Positions 22,346-32,214 of a stretch of DNA of 51,545 nucleotides are shown here, in pieces. The stretch spans positions 61,205 through 112,749 of the forward strand of contig NZ_MKJU01000032.1 in assembly GCF_001854605.1 (NCBI RefSeq), given 5' to 3'. The translations under genes were made by a program, and so were the position numbers. The stretch comes from Pseudoalteromonas amylolytica. Lineage in GTDB: Bacteria; Pseudomonadota; Gammaproteobacteria; Enterobacterales; Alteromonadaceae. Under the pieces are notes generated by a model. The model had not been told where the DNA came from, searched no databases, and was given only the letters and a program-made list of their open reading frames with translations. Position 1 is the stretch's first letter, and the number at the start of each line of letters is the position of its first letter.

Positions 22346-23269
22346 TTAAGGCCTATGCTTTACAGCCCAAAGGTGTAATAACTCGTGAGCGATAGTCGCC
22401 GCCGCGATTGCTGTGAGTTCGCTTTGATCGTATGCAGGAGATACTTCAACCACATCCATACCAATCATGTTTACACCTTGCAAGGCTCGTAAAATTTTCA
22501 ACACTTTATCCGTGGTTAAACCGCCACACACCGGAGTCCCTGTACCTGGTGCAAAGGCTGGATCTAAACAATCGATATCAAAAGTCAGATAGACCGGTAA
22601 ATCACCCACTCTTGATTTTATCTGCTCAGCAATTTGCTGCGCGCTCAAATCATTTGCTTGCATGGCATCAATAACATCAAAACCATGATTACTCTGGTTA
22701 TATTCAGTTCTAATACCAATCTGAATGGAATGCTCTTGACTGATTAAGCCTTCCATCGGCGCGTGATAAAACATAGTGCCATGATCATATCGAGATCCTT
22801 GGCTATAAGTATCTGTATGCGCATCAAAATGAACCAGTGCCATTTGACCATAGATTTTATGGTGTGCACGCAAAAGCGGCAGGGTCACAAAATGGTCGCC
22901 CCCCAACCCTAGCAAAGTCTTACCTTGAGAAATTATTTGCTGCGCCGCCAACTCCAGCTGCGCAGTAAAATATTCAGGGTCACCAATTGGATATGTAAAA
23001 TCACCTGCATCAGAGACACTAAGCTTATCCCACAATGAAAATGTCCATGGGTACTTCTTCGACTCCCAAGCCAAATGGACCGATGCTCTTCTAATTGCAT
23101 CAGGCCCTAACCGTGCGCCTGGTCGGCCAGAGGTCGCCAAATCAAATGGTAATCCTAATACCACCACATCGGTGTCAATCTGGGTCATATCTCGCACCAT
23201 TGGCTGGCGCAAGAATGTCATACCATTTGAATACAGCGAGTGATCTGTGTGATCGAACAACTGGCTCAT
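22346..23269 (-). CDS. speB: Agmatinase SpeB
   Basis: A 307-residue ureohydrolase that splits agmatine into putrescine and urea with a dimanganese centre. Metal-binding blocks are present: GLGGDHFVTLP, HFDAHTDTY and TFDIDCLDPAFAPGTGTP. Length is normal. It starts 3 bp after the end of speA, so the pair is translationally coupled and together converts arginine to putrescine. Confidence 0.96.
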   Translation of the reverse strand: MSQLFDHTDHSLYSNGMTFLRQPMVRDMTQIDTDVVVLGLPFDLATSGRPGARLGPDAIRRASVHLAWESKKYPWTFSLWDKLSVSDAGDFTYPIGDPEYFTAQLELAAQQIISQGKTLLGLGGDHFVTLPLLRAHHKIYGQMALVHFDAHTDTYSQGSRYDHGTMFYHAPMEGLISQEHSIQIGIRTEYNQSNHGFDVIDAMQANDLSAQQIAEQIKSRVGDLPVYLTFDIDCLDPAFAPGTGTPVCGGLTTDKVLKILRALQGVNMIGMDVVEVSPAYDQSELTAIAAATIAHELLHLWAVKHRP

Positions 23270-23272
23270 ATC

Positions 23273-25186
23273 TTAAACATCTTCCAAATAAGTGTAACCA
23301 TCTAACCCTTGCTCAAGCTCTGCAAGACACATTGCCTGCTCAGCTTTTGGCAATTTGCTTCTCACCAGTTTTGCATAGTTCGCTTTAAACTGTTCAACAT
23401 CTAAGTGTACATAGCGCATCATATCCGCTACCGAGTCACCGACATCAACATCACTCAAATGCAGCACCCCATCATTATCTAATGTTGCTATCACACTGTG
23501 AGTATCGCCAAACAAGTTATGCATATCACCTAAAATCTCCTGATAGGCGCCAACGAGGAAAAAACCAAGTAAATAAGGTTGATCAGCATGATATTCAGGC
23601 ACCGGCAAAGTACTTTCAATACCCTGACCATCTACATAGTGCTCAACCGTACCGTCCGAGTCACAGGTAATATCCAGTAGCACCGCACGCTTTTTCGGCT
23701 CCGCCGTTAAACCACTCAATGGCAACACAGGAAACACCTGCTCAATTCCCCACGCATCTGGCAGAGACTGAAACAATGAAAAGTTAACAAAGAACTTATC
23801 CGCCAGTTTCGCACTCAACTCGTCAATGATTGGGCGATGGAAACGATTCTTATTGTCCATGCGTTGATTAAGTTCATAGCACACTCTTAAGTTAATTTGT
23901 TCAGCCCATGCCCGTTGCTCAAGGTTTAACAATCCCATTGCAAATTGGCTATGCACTTCGGCAAGGTCGCCTTGAGTGTCGTGATAAATCTCAATCAAGG
24001 CGCGATCATCTCGCTGACCGTTGAGCGCCTGCCATGAACTCCACATGTTGTGCAATAAACGTGGTGCATCATGCTCTGGCGCAACTACAATTTCAGGTTG
24101 ATAGCTTTCGGTACCGATCACATCTGTGATTAGCACCGCATGATGTGCTGTCAAAGCTCGTCCCGACTCAGAAATGATCCTCGGCATGGGTTGCTGATAT
24201 TGCTTACACGTATCACCTATGGTGTACACGATATTGTTTGCATATTCCGCCAAGCTATAATTCATCGAGTTATGTGACTGACTGCGCGTGCCATCATAAT
24301 CAACTGCCAGTCCACCACCTACATCTAAACACTGCAAGTTAGCCCCTAAACGGCGCAACTCACAATAAAAACGCGCAGCTTCACTCACGCCCAACCTTAC
24401 ATCACGTATATTGGCCATTTGCGAGCCAAGATGAAAATGCACTAACTGTAGTGCACTTAACAACTTGGCCTGCGCTAGCTGATCTATCACCGCCAAAACT
24501 TGTGACGCTGACAGACCAAACTTAGACTTTTCACCACCGCTTGCTTGCCACTTGCCCTTGCCTTGAGATGCAAGCCTGACTCGCAAACCCAAGCGAGGAG
24601 TCACATTCAATGCCTTAGCTTGTTCCATAACAATATCAAGCTCTGAACGCTTTTCTAATACGATGTAAACCTGATGGCCGAGCTTTTCACCCAGCAAAGC
24701 TAAACGTACATACTCTTTGTCTTTGTAACCGTTGCATACGATCACAGCCGAAGTCTGTTCGCTCATCGCCAATACTGTAAGTAGTTCAGCCTTACTGCCC
24801 GCCTCTAACCCAAGCTGCTTTTTATTGCTGCCCGCTTGACTGGCTATCAAACCTTCAACCACTTCACGTTGTTGGTTTACCTTGATTGGATATACCAACA
24901 AATAATCTTCTGGATATTGATAGTCTGAGATAGCCTGATTAAATGCATCACAAATGCTGTGTACGCGTTGACTCAATATTTGAGGAAAACGTACCAATGC
25001 AGGCAACGTGTACCCTTGTGATTTGATTTGCTCAGCAATGCTGAGCAAAGTTACTGCATGTTCTGGCTGTGTCAGCTTTGGCATTGCAGTAACCTCTCCC
25101 TGATCATTGATACCATAAAAACCTTGGCTCCAATGACGCACGTTATAGCAATCACGCGCGTGTTCAGAAGAGATGTTTTTGGCCAT
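23273..25186 (-). CDS. speA: Biosynthetic arginine decarboxylase SpeA
   Basis: A 637-residue PLP enzyme (fold III) converting arginine to agmatine. Typical blocks are YLLVYPIKVNQQREVV (with the PLP lysine), GLEAGSKAELL, LHFHLGSQM-like VHFHLGSQMANIRD, LDVGGGLAVDYDG and the C-terminal TCDSDGTVEHYVDGQG with the substrate-site Cys/Asp pair. Length fits the family. A good ribosome site (AAGGA, 6 bp) precedes the ATG. First gene of the speA-speB operon. Confidence 0.97.
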   Translation of the reverse strand: MAKNISSEHARDCYNVRHWSQGFYGINDQGEVTAMPKLTQPEHAVTLLSIAEQIKSQGYTLPALVRFPQILSQRVHSICDAFNQAISDYQYPEDYLLVYPIKVNQQREVVEGLIASQAGSNKKQLGLEAGSKAELLTVLAMSEQTSAVIVCNGYKDKEYVRLALLGEKLGHQVYIVLEKRSELDIVMEQAKALNVTPRLGLRVRLASQGKGKWQASGGEKSKFGLSASQVLAVIDQLAQAKLLSALQLVHFHLGSQMANIRDVRLGVSEAARFYCELRRLGANLQCLDVGGGLAVDYDGTRSQSHNSMNYSLAEYANNIVYTIGDTCKQYQQPMPRIISESGRALTAHHAVLITDVIGTESYQPEIVVAPEHDAPRLLHNMWSSWQALNGQRDDRALIEIYHDTQGDLAEVHSQFAMGLLNLEQRAWAEQINLRVCYELNQRMDNKNRFHRPIIDELSAKLADKFFVNFSLFQSLPDAWGIEQVFPVLPLSGLTAEPKKRAVLLDITCDSDGTVEHYVDGQGIESTLPVPEYHADQPYLLGFFLVGAYQEILGDMHNLFGDTHSVIATLDNDGVLHLSDVDVGDSVADMMRYVHLDVEQFKANYAKLVRSKLPKAEQAMCLAELEQGLDGYTYLEDV

Positions 25187-25324
25187 TAAAGTTCCTTAAA
25201 AGTCTAAAGTGTTCAGTGTTTATTTTTGCGCATTAGAAATAAATCGTGCCCCTGTGTCTAACAAAATATTTCACTCTTAAAGAGTAATAATTTAACTCGT
25301 GCTCAAATTAATTTTGGCATGAAA

Positions 25325-25344
25325 AAGGCACCTCGCGGTGCCTT
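25325..25344 (-). terminator. Rho-independent terminator
   Basis: Stem AAGGCACC/GGTGCCTT with loop TCGC, followed on the minus strand by a T run. It terminates the CBS-pair gene before the speA control region. Confidence 0.92.
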
Positions 25345-25429
25345 GATTTTCATTAACTTTATTTCATAGGAGCATCTAATTTATCTGCTGAAAATCAGAA
25401 AGATTGACAGCAAGTAAATTGGAATCTGA

Positions 25430-26020
25430 TTAAATTTCTGCATGGTGCCAAAGGCTATCAACTATTTCACTGAACGAGCTGGCCCGCTTGTGTTGATTCA
25501 TTGCTTTGCCCGTCATACGGCTCATATCAATGAGATCAAAATAACCGCATATGCGAGCAGGCGCTTGACTCATTACCAGTAGATGTTCATGACCTGACGC
25601 TTCCATACTTTTGACAATGTCACCTACTTTAGCTGTACGTAGTGTTAACTCATTGACACTGTTGAGTGAAGCCAAAGGGATCATGACATCAGCAACGCTC
25701 AGCTCAGCACGACTAATGCCTTTTTTCGCAGAAATTCTCGGAACATAACTGCTGGATAATCTCGCTTTGGAGATAATACCAAGCATATTGTTTTGCTGAT
25801 CGACCACGAAACTAATACGCATATGTGTTTGTTGCATGATCAACAAAGCATCTGCCACGCTAGTACTACTGTCTATGCGTTGCGGCGGAACTTGATGAAA
25901 GCCATGCATCACAGTCGTGGCAGGGCTATCCATTGAAACGGTAACAGCACTGTCCAAAGTGGTCTCAAAATGGGTCTCGGCACCAATGGTTTGGCTGCCA
26001 ATTGTTTGGTATGTAGACAT
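25430..26020 (-). CDS. CBS-domain-pair protein
   Basis: 196 residues. After about 40 residues rich in Thr/Ser come two CBS motifs: PPQRIDSSTSVADALLIMQQ with ISFVVDQQNNMLGIISKARL, and LTLRTAKVGDIVKSME with EHLLVMSQAPARICGYFDL. CBS pairs bind adenine nucleotides and usually regulate a partner. No catalytic domain is fused, and the partner is unknown. Ribosome site AGGTG lies 5 bp before the ATG. It ends in its own terminator. Confidence 0.8.
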   Translation of the reverse strand: MSTYQTIGSQTIGAETHFETTLDSAVTVSMDSPATTVMHGFHQVPPQRIDSSTSVADALLIMQQTHMRISFVVDQQNNMLGIISKARLSSSYVPRISAKKGISRAELSVADVMIPLASLNSVNELTLRTAKVGDIVKSMEASGHEHLLVMSQAPARICGYFDLIDMSRMTGKAMNQHKRASSFSEIVDSLWHHAEI

Positions 26021-26085
26021 AACAACACCTGTTTTTAAATATAAGCTAACGACAAAAAGTTTGTATTAATTATTGTGAAGTGGGC

Positions 26086-26367
26086 TTACAAAACAGGAGG
26101 GGCACGAATACTAAAGTGTTGTGCTGTGTAAGTGTAGAAGTCACTACCCTTACACGCTATGAGACCAGCGCCTACAACATGAAACTCATAATCCAATGTA
26201 CCAACTATTGGTTCCTGTGGATCATGGTCTATGGGATCTGCGTCGATATAGATAGATTGTTGCTGTTCATAGTGATTTTCAATCTTGGCATAGCTCAACG
26301 GTGCATTGATCACTGATAAGAACAACACACACAAACAAGATATGATAAACCACTTACTAAACCGCAT
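26086..26367 (-). CDS. Small secreted or periplasmic protein, unknown
   Basis: 93 residues. The N-terminus (MRFSKWFIISCLCVLFLSV...SYA) is a good signal peptide with cleavage near residue 27. The mature part is about 65 residues, acidic near its start (IDADPIDHDPQEP). No family recognised. It lies between the CBS-pair gene and the CNNM/CorC gene on the same strand with its own gaps. Confidence 0.55.
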   Translation of the reverse strand: MRFSKWFIISCLCVLFLSVINAPLSYAKIENHYEQQQSIYIDADPIDHDPQEPIVGTLDYEFHVVGAGLIACKGSDFYTYTAQHFSIRAPPVL

Positions 26368-26443
26368 TTTATCTCCCGACTATTAGGCGCTAAATTGCAA
26401 CGCCTAATTTTCAGTGTATGGGCACGCTAAACAATAAGCAAGG

Positions 26444-27745
26444 CTAAAGTGTGAATTCCGCACCACCTTCTTTGTATCGACTGACCAAAAGCTGCTCGAC
26501 CCGAACACCTTCAATATCAATTGCCTCAAATTTATAACCATCGCAAATGATGTGATCAGCACGCTTAGGTAAACGCTTTAAGCGATAGATCAAAAAGCCT
26601 GCGACCGTTTCATACTGATTTACTTCTGGTACATCTTCCCAGCCCAGCACACGACATAGGTCAACCATCGGCGTTGCGCCATCCACCAGCCAAGACTCAC
26701 TGTCGCGTTGCACGATTTGTTCTTCGCCATGAAAAGTCACTAAATCTCCCATAAAGCTGCTCATTAAGTCTTTGATGGTCACAATACCGACGATCAAAGC
26801 ATATTCATTGACCACAACCGCAAACTGCTCACTTGCCGATTTAAAGGCATTCAGTGCTTCGGATAAAGTAAGCGTTTCTGGTAGATAAAATACCTCTTTT
26901 TCAATGATCTGCTCATTCAAATGAACAGCTTCACCGCGTAACAGTTGCTTTAAAAGCTGCTTGGTATCAACAAACCCCAGTAGTTTATCGAGATGACCGT
27001 CACACACCAAAAATTGGTTATGCGGATTATTGAGAATTTTCTGGTTAATGGTATCGCTATCATCTTCTAAGTCTAAAAATACAATCGATTCTCGGGTTGT
27101 CATCGCCATAGGCAATGTTCGGCACTCTAGTTCTAACACATTACCTATCAGTTGATACTCTTGCGCCTGCAAACTACCACTTTTGGCACCAGCATCCATA
27201 ATAGCGACAATTTCTTCCGTAGTGACTTCATCTTTGCGCTCGGTAGGAAAGCCAAAAATTTTCAACACTAAATTGGTTACACCATTGAAAAACAACACCA
27301 AAGGCTTAAATGCCGTGGTAATGGCATTCATCAGCGTCACCACTCTTACTGCGACCGCTTCGGGCATCAACATGGCTATGCGCTTAGGCAACAAGTCGGC
27401 AAAGAGAATGAACAATGAGGTGATCGTTAAAAACGATACCGCAAAACTAATCTTGTCAAGCAATGGTCCTTGATACACTAAGCTCACATAATAACTAACA
27501 GACTCGGTAAGCGCCTGCTCTCCTAAAATTCCTCCCAAAATGGCAATGGCATTCAAGGCTATCTGAACCATGGCAAAAAACGCCCCAGGATGCGCCTGCA
27601 GCTTTAATACTTGTTCAGCACCATGATGTCCTTCGTCCATCATAATCTTGAGCTTTATTTTGCGCGCGGCTGCAATCGCTATCTCAGACATAGCAAACAA
27701 CGCACTGATCAGGATCAAGCACACAATACCCAGCAATTCGCTCAC
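26444..27745 (-). CDS. paeA: CNNM/CorC-family membrane protein, YtfL/PaeA-like (putative polyamine exporter)
   Basis: 433 residues. A DUF21/CNNM transmembrane domain (about 1-190) is followed by two CBS domains (about 205-330) and a C-terminal CorC/HlyC transporter-associated domain (about 345-425). Opening MSEIAIAAARKIKLKIMMDEG and FFAMVQIALNAIAILGGILG closely match E. coli YtfL as I know it. YtfL (PaeA) is reported as a putrescine/cadaverine exporter; related CorC/CorB proteins handle Mg2+. The nearby speA-speB operon makes polyamine export attractive, though it is inference. GTG start with GGAG 8 bp upstream. Confidence 0.85.
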   Translation of the reverse strand: MSELLGIVCLILISALFAMSEIAIAAARKIKLKIMMDEGHHGAEQVLKLQAHPGAFFAMVQIALNAIAILGGILGEQALTESVSYYVSLVYQGPLLDKISFAVSFLTITSLFILFADLLPKRIAMLMPEAVAVRVVTLMNAITTAFKPLVLFFNGVTNLVLKIFGFPTERKDEVTTEEIVAIMDAGAKSGSLQAQEYQLIGNVLELECRTLPMAMTTRESIVFLDLEDDSDTINQKILNNPHNQFLVCDGHLDKLLGFVDTKQLLKQLLRGEAVHLNEQIIEKEVFYLPETLTLSEALNAFKSASEQFAVVVNEYALIVGIVTIKDLMSSFMGDLVTFHGEEQIVQRDSESWLVDGATPMVDLCRVLGWEDVPEVNQYETVAGFLIYRLKRLPKRADHIICDGYKFEAIDIEGVRVEQLLVSRYKEGGAEFTL

Positions 27746-27977
27746 TTATTTTCTCCACTAGAATAGGCTATCGCTTTAAGAATCAGTCAAAAAGCGAGCA
27801 ATTGTAGCCTAACCGAGATGCTAAGCAACAAATATAAACACTTCAAAATCAATGTGTTGAAATATATTTTTTTAGATGGCTAGGTTATGCAATAGTTTGT
27901 TACGCATTTTCGTTTATTCATCCACCTGCGCGGGCTTATACTATGGGGAAATTTAACCATGTTATTTGAGGTATGTT

Positions 27978-28703
27978 GTGCAGTTGACTCAAGGTATAGA
28001 GTACTTCCTCTCAGGCTTTTCTCTTATTACGCAAAAAGGGTTGAAGCGTTTTGTTTTTATTCCTTTGTTGATCAACGTATTACTGTTCGGGAGTTCATTA
28101 TTCTTTTTATACGATTGGCTAACACAAGGGTTTGACTACCTAAATAATCTTTTACCAAGCTGGTTAAGTTGGCTTGAATGGCTAATGTGGCCCATTGCCA
28201 TTATGGTGATTTTGTTTAGCTATAGTATGGTCTTTACGGTGATCACCAATTTTATCGCTGCGCCATTCAATGGCTTGCTCAGCGAAAAAGTAGAAATGTA
28301 CTTAACTGGGCAAAAAATTAATGACGATGGACTGGCTGACTTACTCAAAGATGTACCACGTATGCTCGGTAGGGAGTGGACCAAATTGTGTTACTACCTG
28401 CCCCGTGCAATTGGCTTTTTTATTTTACTTTGGGTTTTACCACTGGTTGGACAAATACTCTGGGTGATGTTCACCTGTTGGATGTACAACGTACAATACA
28501 ACGATTACCCATTCGATAATCATAAAATTCATTTTAAACAAATGAAAGCAGACCTAAAAACCAAGCAAGGCTTGTCTTATGGGTTCGGTTTTGCGGTGTT
28601 TATACTCACTTCTATCCCTGTGGTTAACCTGATTGTGATGCCGGTTGCAGTCTGTGGTGCAACGCGTCTATGGGTTGAAAATTACCGCCAAAACTACCGC
28701 TGA
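27978..28703 (+). CDS. cysZ: Sulfate transporter CysZ
   Basis: A 241-residue inner-membrane protein for sulfate uptake feeding cysteine synthesis. Family blocks are GLKRFVFIPLLINVLLF, AAPFNGLLSEKVE, DVPRMLGREWTKL, YYLPRAIGFFIL, IQY-type VQYNDYPFDNHKIHF and MPVAVCGATRLWVE. Several long hydrophobic helices are present. I chose the GTG at 27978, preceded by GAGGT at proper spacing, over the TTG at 27966. It stands alone; no cysteine genes are next to it. Confidence 0.95.
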   Translation: MQLTQGIEYFLSGFSLITQKGLKRFVFIPLLINVLLFGSSLFFLYDWLTQGFDYLNNLLPSWLSWLEWLMWPIAIMVILFSYSMVFTVITNFIAAPFNGLLSEKVEMYLTGQKINDDGLADLLKDVPRMLGREWTKLCYYLPRAIGFFILLWVLPLVGQILWVMFTCWMYNVQYNDYPFDNHKIHFKQMKADLKTKQGLSYGFGFAVFILTSIPVVNLIVMPVAVCGATRLWVENYRQNYR

Positions 28704-28721
28704 GATTACACTTCAACCTAG

Positions 28722-28756
28722 GCAATAGAGTTATGATTCTAAAATGACTCTATTGC
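28722..28756. other. Inverted repeat after cysZ
   Basis: Ten-bp perfect arms GCAATAGAGT and ACTCTATTGC flank a 15-nt loop. A decayed copy of the same words (ATAGAGTTATCATTCTAT) follows at about 28767-28785. It could be a weak transcript end or a regulatory site for the lipoprotein gene downstream. Confidence 0.5.
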
Positions 28757-28841
28757 TATATTTGTCATAGAGTTATCATTCTATTGTCATGTTTATAACT
28801 TAGCATTTGTTCTCTATTTATAAACAAGATGATGTACTCAA

Positions 28842-30173
28842 ATGAAGTTCAAGCTATTACTTTCTCTCAGTGCTGCCATTGCGTTAAGCGGCTGCGACGA
28901 CACAGAAGTCAAAGAAGTGACCAAAGAAGTGGTCGTAGAAAAGCCCGTTACCGTTATTGAAAAGGTAGAAGTGCCGGTGATCGTTGAAGTGCCAAAAGGG
29001 GCCGCAAACGATGTACAACTTGGTACCCGTGCACAATTTCTAGTAAATCAACTGGAAGATGGCGAGTTAAAAACCAAACTTCAGGCGTGTCAAGATGGGC
29101 CTTTTTACAAAACTGACTTTTCAATCGGTCACCGTGGTGCACCAATGCAATACCCTGAACACACCAAAGAGTCTTATGTTGCAGCTGCGAGAATGGGCGC
29201 AGGCATCTTAGAGTGTGACGTCACCTTTACCAAAGACAAAGAGCTAGTATGTCGTCACTCACAATGTGACTTACATACCACCACTAACATTTTAGCCATT
29301 CCTGAACTTGCGGCTAAGTGCTCGCAGCCATTTACGCCGGCCGATGAATCCACGGGGGCACCTGCTAGTGCGCAGTGTTGTACTTCTGACATCACCCTTG
29401 CTGAGTTTAGACAGCTCAAAGGTAAAATGGATGGTGCTAACCCAAATGCGAAAACCGTTGCAGAATACCTACAAGGCACCGCAAACTGGCGCACGGACTT
29501 ATACGCCAGCCAAGGTACACTGTTAACGCACAAAGAAAGTATCGAGTTATTCAAATCACTCAACGTCAAAATGACACCAGAGCTAAAATCAGCCAACGTT
29601 CCTATGCCTTATGAAGGAATGACACAAGCGATGTACGCACAAAAAATGATTGATGAGTACAAAGCGCTTGATGTGGCTCCAGAGGATGTTTTTGCACAAT
29701 CATTCAACCTAGAAGACGTTAAATACTGGATAAGTAACGAAGCACAATTTGGCGCGCAGGCGGTCTATCTCGACGACAGATACGATATCGCTGGCTTTAA
29801 CCCAAACAACCCTGATACTTGGCAACCCACCATGGCGGAGCTTAAAAACGAAGGTGTGCAAATCATCGCGCCACCACTTTGGATGCTGGTAACACTCGAC
29901 AACGACAGTAATATCGTCCCGTCTGAGTATGCCAAAGCAGCAAAAGCCGCGGGTCTAGATATCATCACTTGGACTTTAGAGCGTTCAGGTCCGCTTGCAG
30001 CAGGCGGCGGTTGGTATTATCAATCCATCAGTGATGCAGTTACCAACGACTCTGATGCGTTGGTACTACTCGACGTATTGGCCACACAAGTTGGTGTCAT
30101 CGGCGTATTTAGCGACTGGCCCGCTACCACCAGCTTCTACGCTAGCTGCATGAACATGACTCCAAGCATTTAA
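28842..30173 (+). CDS. Glycerophosphodiester phosphodiesterase lipoprotein
   Basis: 443 residues. A lipoprotein signal with lipobox LSGC (Cys18) is followed by an unusual Val/Glu/Lys/Pro-rich linker (about 22-55). The GDPD barrel follows, with the catalytic stretch IGHRGAPMQYPEHT, metal-binding ECDVTF and the general-acid stretch VCRHSQCDL. It would split deacylated phospholipids into glycerol-3-phosphate and an alcohol at the cell envelope. It has its own terminator; no glycerol transport gene is adjacent. Substrate range cannot be told. Confidence 0.9.
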   Translation: MKFKLLLSLSAAIALSGCDDTEVKEVTKEVVVEKPVTVIEKVEVPVIVEVPKGAANDVQLGTRAQFLVNQLEDGELKTKLQACQDGPFYKTDFSIGHRGAPMQYPEHTKESYVAAARMGAGILECDVTFTKDKELVCRHSQCDLHTTTNILAIPELAAKCSQPFTPADESTGAPASAQCCTSDITLAEFRQLKGKMDGANPNAKTVAEYLQGTANWRTDLYASQGTLLTHKESIELFKSLNVKMTPELKSANVPMPYEGMTQAMYAQKMIDEYKALDVAPEDVFAQSFNLEDVKYWISNEAQFGAQAVYLDDRYDIAGFNPNNPDTWQPTMAELKNEGVQIIAPPLWMLVTLDNDSNIVPSEYAKAAKAAGLDIITWTLERSGPLAAGGGWYYQSISDAVTNDSDALVLLDVLATQVGVIGVFSDWPATTSFYASCMNMTPSI

Positions 30174-30198
30174 TAACAGTTACCATTAAGTAGTGTTT

Positions 30199-30223
30199 AG
30201 CCCCTCCTGCGAGGGGCTTTTTT
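30199..30223 (+). terminator. Rho-independent terminator
   Basis: Stem AGCCCCTC/GAGGGGCT with loop CTGC-like bases and a T6 tail, 26 bp after the phosphodiesterase gene. Confidence 0.95.
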
Positions 30224-30336
30224 ATAATGACAAACCCCTTAAGTAAAGCTACCCGTACTAGTCGGTCACTGACCAATATTTACCTAAGTACCTAAATGTT
30301 TATAATGTGCCTATCGCTGATAATAAGAACAAACAC

Positions 30337-32094
30337 ATGCTGGTAGAATTTAACAAGTTTCGCTTTGATACCAAAAATGGGTTATTAACCCATGAAGGTA
30401 AGCCCATCTACCTCAAACCCAAGCAGCAAGCGCTCTTGAGCTTCTTTATTGAAAATGCAGGAACAACACTGAGCAAAGAGCAGATCTTAGAGACGGTATG
30501 GCAAGAGCGAGTTGTTTCAGAGCAGGTAGTATTTCAAACGATTAGTCAGTTACGGGCAATTATTGGTGAACGCGCGATTCAGACCTACTCCAAAAGGGGT
30601 TACAAATGGAATGTGCCAATACAAGAAGCCACCATACAAGCCCCACCTAATTCTGTTTCAGTAGCCCAAGAGATGCAACGTAAACGAAGCGCCCTTATCG
30701 TTCTCTCGCTCATCATCTTAGCACTTGGTTTTTGGCTAAAAACAACCCTCAGCCCTAGGCCCACAACTATCCATATTTTACCATTTAATGGCATTGAAAA
30801 CATAAACTTGACAAGCTCAATGAGCTTATTTGAGCTTGCACCTTTGGCACAGCTTCCTCCCTTTGCTGGTGATTATTTGACGATGCCGAAACTGATATGG
30901 CAATCCCAGTTTGAGGATGACGCACACTGGTTGTTGGGCGGCCGTGTTTACACTCTGACCGATGGCGTTATCTTTGAGTTTCGTTTGCAGGGTAAAACTA
31001 AACATTGGCATGACTATATTTTTAGCAACGACCTAAAGCAATTAGGGCAATTGATCGAGCACAAAGTAAATAAGTTACACCAACTTGGGCTATTCGACAC
31101 CGACCAGACACTTACACATTGGATCGATCTATTGCGTGAACGCAGTGCATATACATCTCAACCAAGTGTTGACTTGTTTTTGGCCAAGCACTTTAATGCA
31201 TTAGGGCACACAGACACGGCACTGGCATATCTAACAAGCATCCTTAGATTGCCCAACACAACTGAAAACATGCCCATCAAGCTACAAGCAAACTTGCAAA
31301 AGGCACTTATTCATAAACACAGTGGCCAATACGAAGCCGCGCTTGAAACGCTAAACACCTTTGATACCCATAAGCTCTCGCAAATTTGGCCCCTTAAATT
31401 CGAACTCATTAAAGCACGCGCATTTTTAGCCTATGCCATGCGTAACCCTGAACAAGTCAGCGCACAACTGCAGTATGGTGCGGAACTTGCCAAACACAAC
31501 ATTGATGCAATAGGCCGTTTTCAGCTGCACATATTAGATTCGATTCTATCCGCCAAACTGGGTTTGAATGAACGCAAGTATATACAGTTAAATGAGGCTC
31601 AGCAGCTCATTGCTGAGCAACAGCTTCATCCTGCTAATTTGGCTTTTGTCTATTTACACTACGTTTTGTTTAGTAAAGACGATGACAGCATCATCAAGTA
31701 CCTTGAGAAGATCATTAAGTTGCCACGGACTCAACATAACTTTTGGGTAATCGATGATTCTTTTGAACGACTATTTAACCAATACCTTAAAGCGGATAAC
31801 CTAACCGCAGCAAGCGCTTTGTTAGCGCACAACAACGCCGAAACAGTTAACCACAGCCTGCTTCAAGCCAAGCTCTTGCTTGCACAAAATCAAACCCAGC
31901 AAGCTATTGCCCTGTTAGAGCAGAGTTATCAGCAATCTCAACGCGAGCTTGATAAAAATGGTAGTATCAATGCTGCGCGTGCGCTCTATCGATATCTAGG
32001 CACACAAGATAATAAGCGCCAGCTCTATCATGACTTCTTGCTACGAAATGGAGAACAAAAATGGTTAGAACGCCAACTTAATGAGCCGATGTAG
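30337..32094 (+). CDS. CadC-like membrane-anchored winged-helix regulator
   Basis: 585 residues from the ATG at 30337. An OmpR/CadC-type DNA-binding domain comes first (about 1-95; YLKPKQQALLSFFIENAG, SKEQILETVW, TISQLRAIIGERAIQTYSKRGYKW). A single membrane helix follows (about 118-136; LIVLSLIILALGFWL), then a periplasmic part of about 440 residues with TPR-like helices. This design senses a periplasmic signal and acts on DNA directly from the membrane, as in CadC and ToxR. A GTG at 30307 would add ten residues, but it follows a TATAAT hexamer (30301-30306) that may be the promoter -10. Targets are unknown; the flanking phosphodiesterase and FGE-like genes are candidates only. Confidence 0.85.
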   Translation: MLVEFNKFRFDTKNGLLTHEGKPIYLKPKQQALLSFFIENAGTTLSKEQILETVWQERVVSEQVVFQTISQLRAIIGERAIQTYSKRGYKWNVPIQEATIQAPPNSVSVAQEMQRKRSALIVLSLIILALGFWLKTTLSPRPTTIHILPFNGIENINLTSSMSLFELAPLAQLPPFAGDYLTMPKLIWQSQFEDDAHWLLGGRVYTLTDGVIFEFRLQGKTKHWHDYIFSNDLKQLGQLIEHKVNKLHQLGLFDTDQTLTHWIDLLRERSAYTSQPSVDLFLAKHFNALGHTDTALAYLTSILRLPNTTENMPIKLQANLQKALIHKHSGQYEAALETLNTFDTHKLSQIWPLKFELIKARAFLAYAMRNPEQVSAQLQYGAELAKHNIDAIGRFQLHILDSILSAKLGLNERKYIQLNEAQQLIAEQQLHPANLAFVYLHYVLFSKDDDSIIKYLEKIIKLPRTQHNFWVIDDSFERLFNQYLKADNLTAASALLAHNNAETVNHSLLQAKLLLAQNQTQQAIALLEQSYQQSQRELDKNGSINAARALYRYLGTQDNKRQLYHDFLLRNGEQKWLERQLNEPM

Positions 32095-32214
32095 TCAGCA
32101 TATTTAACCCTACATAAACGCATCAACAAATTCGTTAGCAGCTATATGCTTTTACAAGCCTTAAGCCAAGCAGCGCTTTGCGTACTCAACTTAAGGTATT
32201 CCCTTGTCAGCTAT

